A stretch of 13,551 nt of DNA from an uncultured Eubacteriales bacterium. GTDB taxonomy: Bacteria; Bacillota; Clostridia; Oscillospirales; Oscillospiraceae. Position numbers and translations under genes: made by a program. Every line of letters begins with the position of its first letter. The stretch's first letter is position 1. The stretch is from NCBI GenBank assembly GCA_900545805.1, contig URAL01000044.1, positions 1 to 13,551 of the forward strand, in the 5' to 3' direction. The notes under the pieces were generated by a model, which was given only the letters and a program-made list of their open reading frames with translations, did no database searches and was not told the origin of the DNA. Below, piece by piece: positions 13,333-13,551 of the stretch.

Positions 13333-13551
13333 ACGGTTTGGTCGGCAGCTTCCGGTCGGGCAACCGCAATATACGCATCGGTACAATTTTAAATCGCCGC
13401 TGAAAAAGACAACCCCACCGGCTCGGCCGCAAGCGTCCGACCCACCTCCCCTTGCACAGGGGAGGCAATCGCACCCGATAACATTGCCGCCCCCCATGGC
13501 TCCCCTGCGTAAGGGGAGCTGGCGTGCTATCATCCGAAGTGCAACCCCATG
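13333..13551. repeat. Non-coding tail with REP-like repeats
   Basis: No gene is supported here. CCTCCCC (13445-13451) pairs with GGGGAGG (13459-13465). The 29-nt core first seen at 13175 returns at 13493-13521 in the same orientation, but without the GTCACGGC hairpin that follows copy 1. The window ends inside this region. Confidence 0.6.

Overview
The window looks like a chromosomal stretch from a gut-type Clostridia (Oscillospiraceae-like Firmicute). The reasons are strong GGAGG-type ribosome sites, some GTG starts, an S-layer-homology (SLH) surface protein, a CitB/DcuR-type response regulator, and GC-rich REP-like palindromes of a kind I associate with this group. The assignment is an inference from style, not from a marker gene.

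Layout. Positions 1-144 are the tail of an unrecognised gene. Positions 145-594 are non-coding and packed with inverted repeats, including two nearly identical 34-nt copies of one hairpin, and end in a good promoter. That promoter drives a two-gene unit: a membrane-anchored ABC-type solute-binding protein (595-1791) and the nickel-insertion GTPase HypB (1814-2482), closed by a terminator. A small four-helix membrane protein (2634-3014, own promoter) converges on a small unknown soluble protein on the minus strand (3065-3385), with a bidirectional terminator between them.

From 3487 a consensus promoter starts a seven-gene plus-strand operon that runs to a terminator near 13332. In order it encodes a CitB/DcuR-type response regulator, a stand-alone Hpt phosphotransfer protein, an isoprenylcysteine-methyltransferase-like membrane protein, a GH3-family acyl-adenylating enzyme, a large membrane hybrid histidine kinase (multi-TM, GAF, PAS, HisKA, HATPase, REC), an O-antigen-ligase-like polytopic protein, and a secreted lipase-like alpha/beta hydrolase with three SLH repeats. 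Genes are very tightly packed (overlaps of 8, 4, 4 and 8 nt).

The operon therefore holds every module of a His-Asp-His-Asp phosphorelay. The same transcript carries two possible small-molecule-modifying enzymes and two envelope proteins. A reasonable but unproven reading is a sensory system in which the kinase detects an envelope or small-molecule cue, possibly one made or modified by the GH3-like and methyltransferase-like proteins, and controls surface functions. A perfect 22-bp palindrome lies inside the regulator gene and could be an autoregulatory site. The last 380 bases are a mosaic of REP-like palindromes, one a clear terminator.
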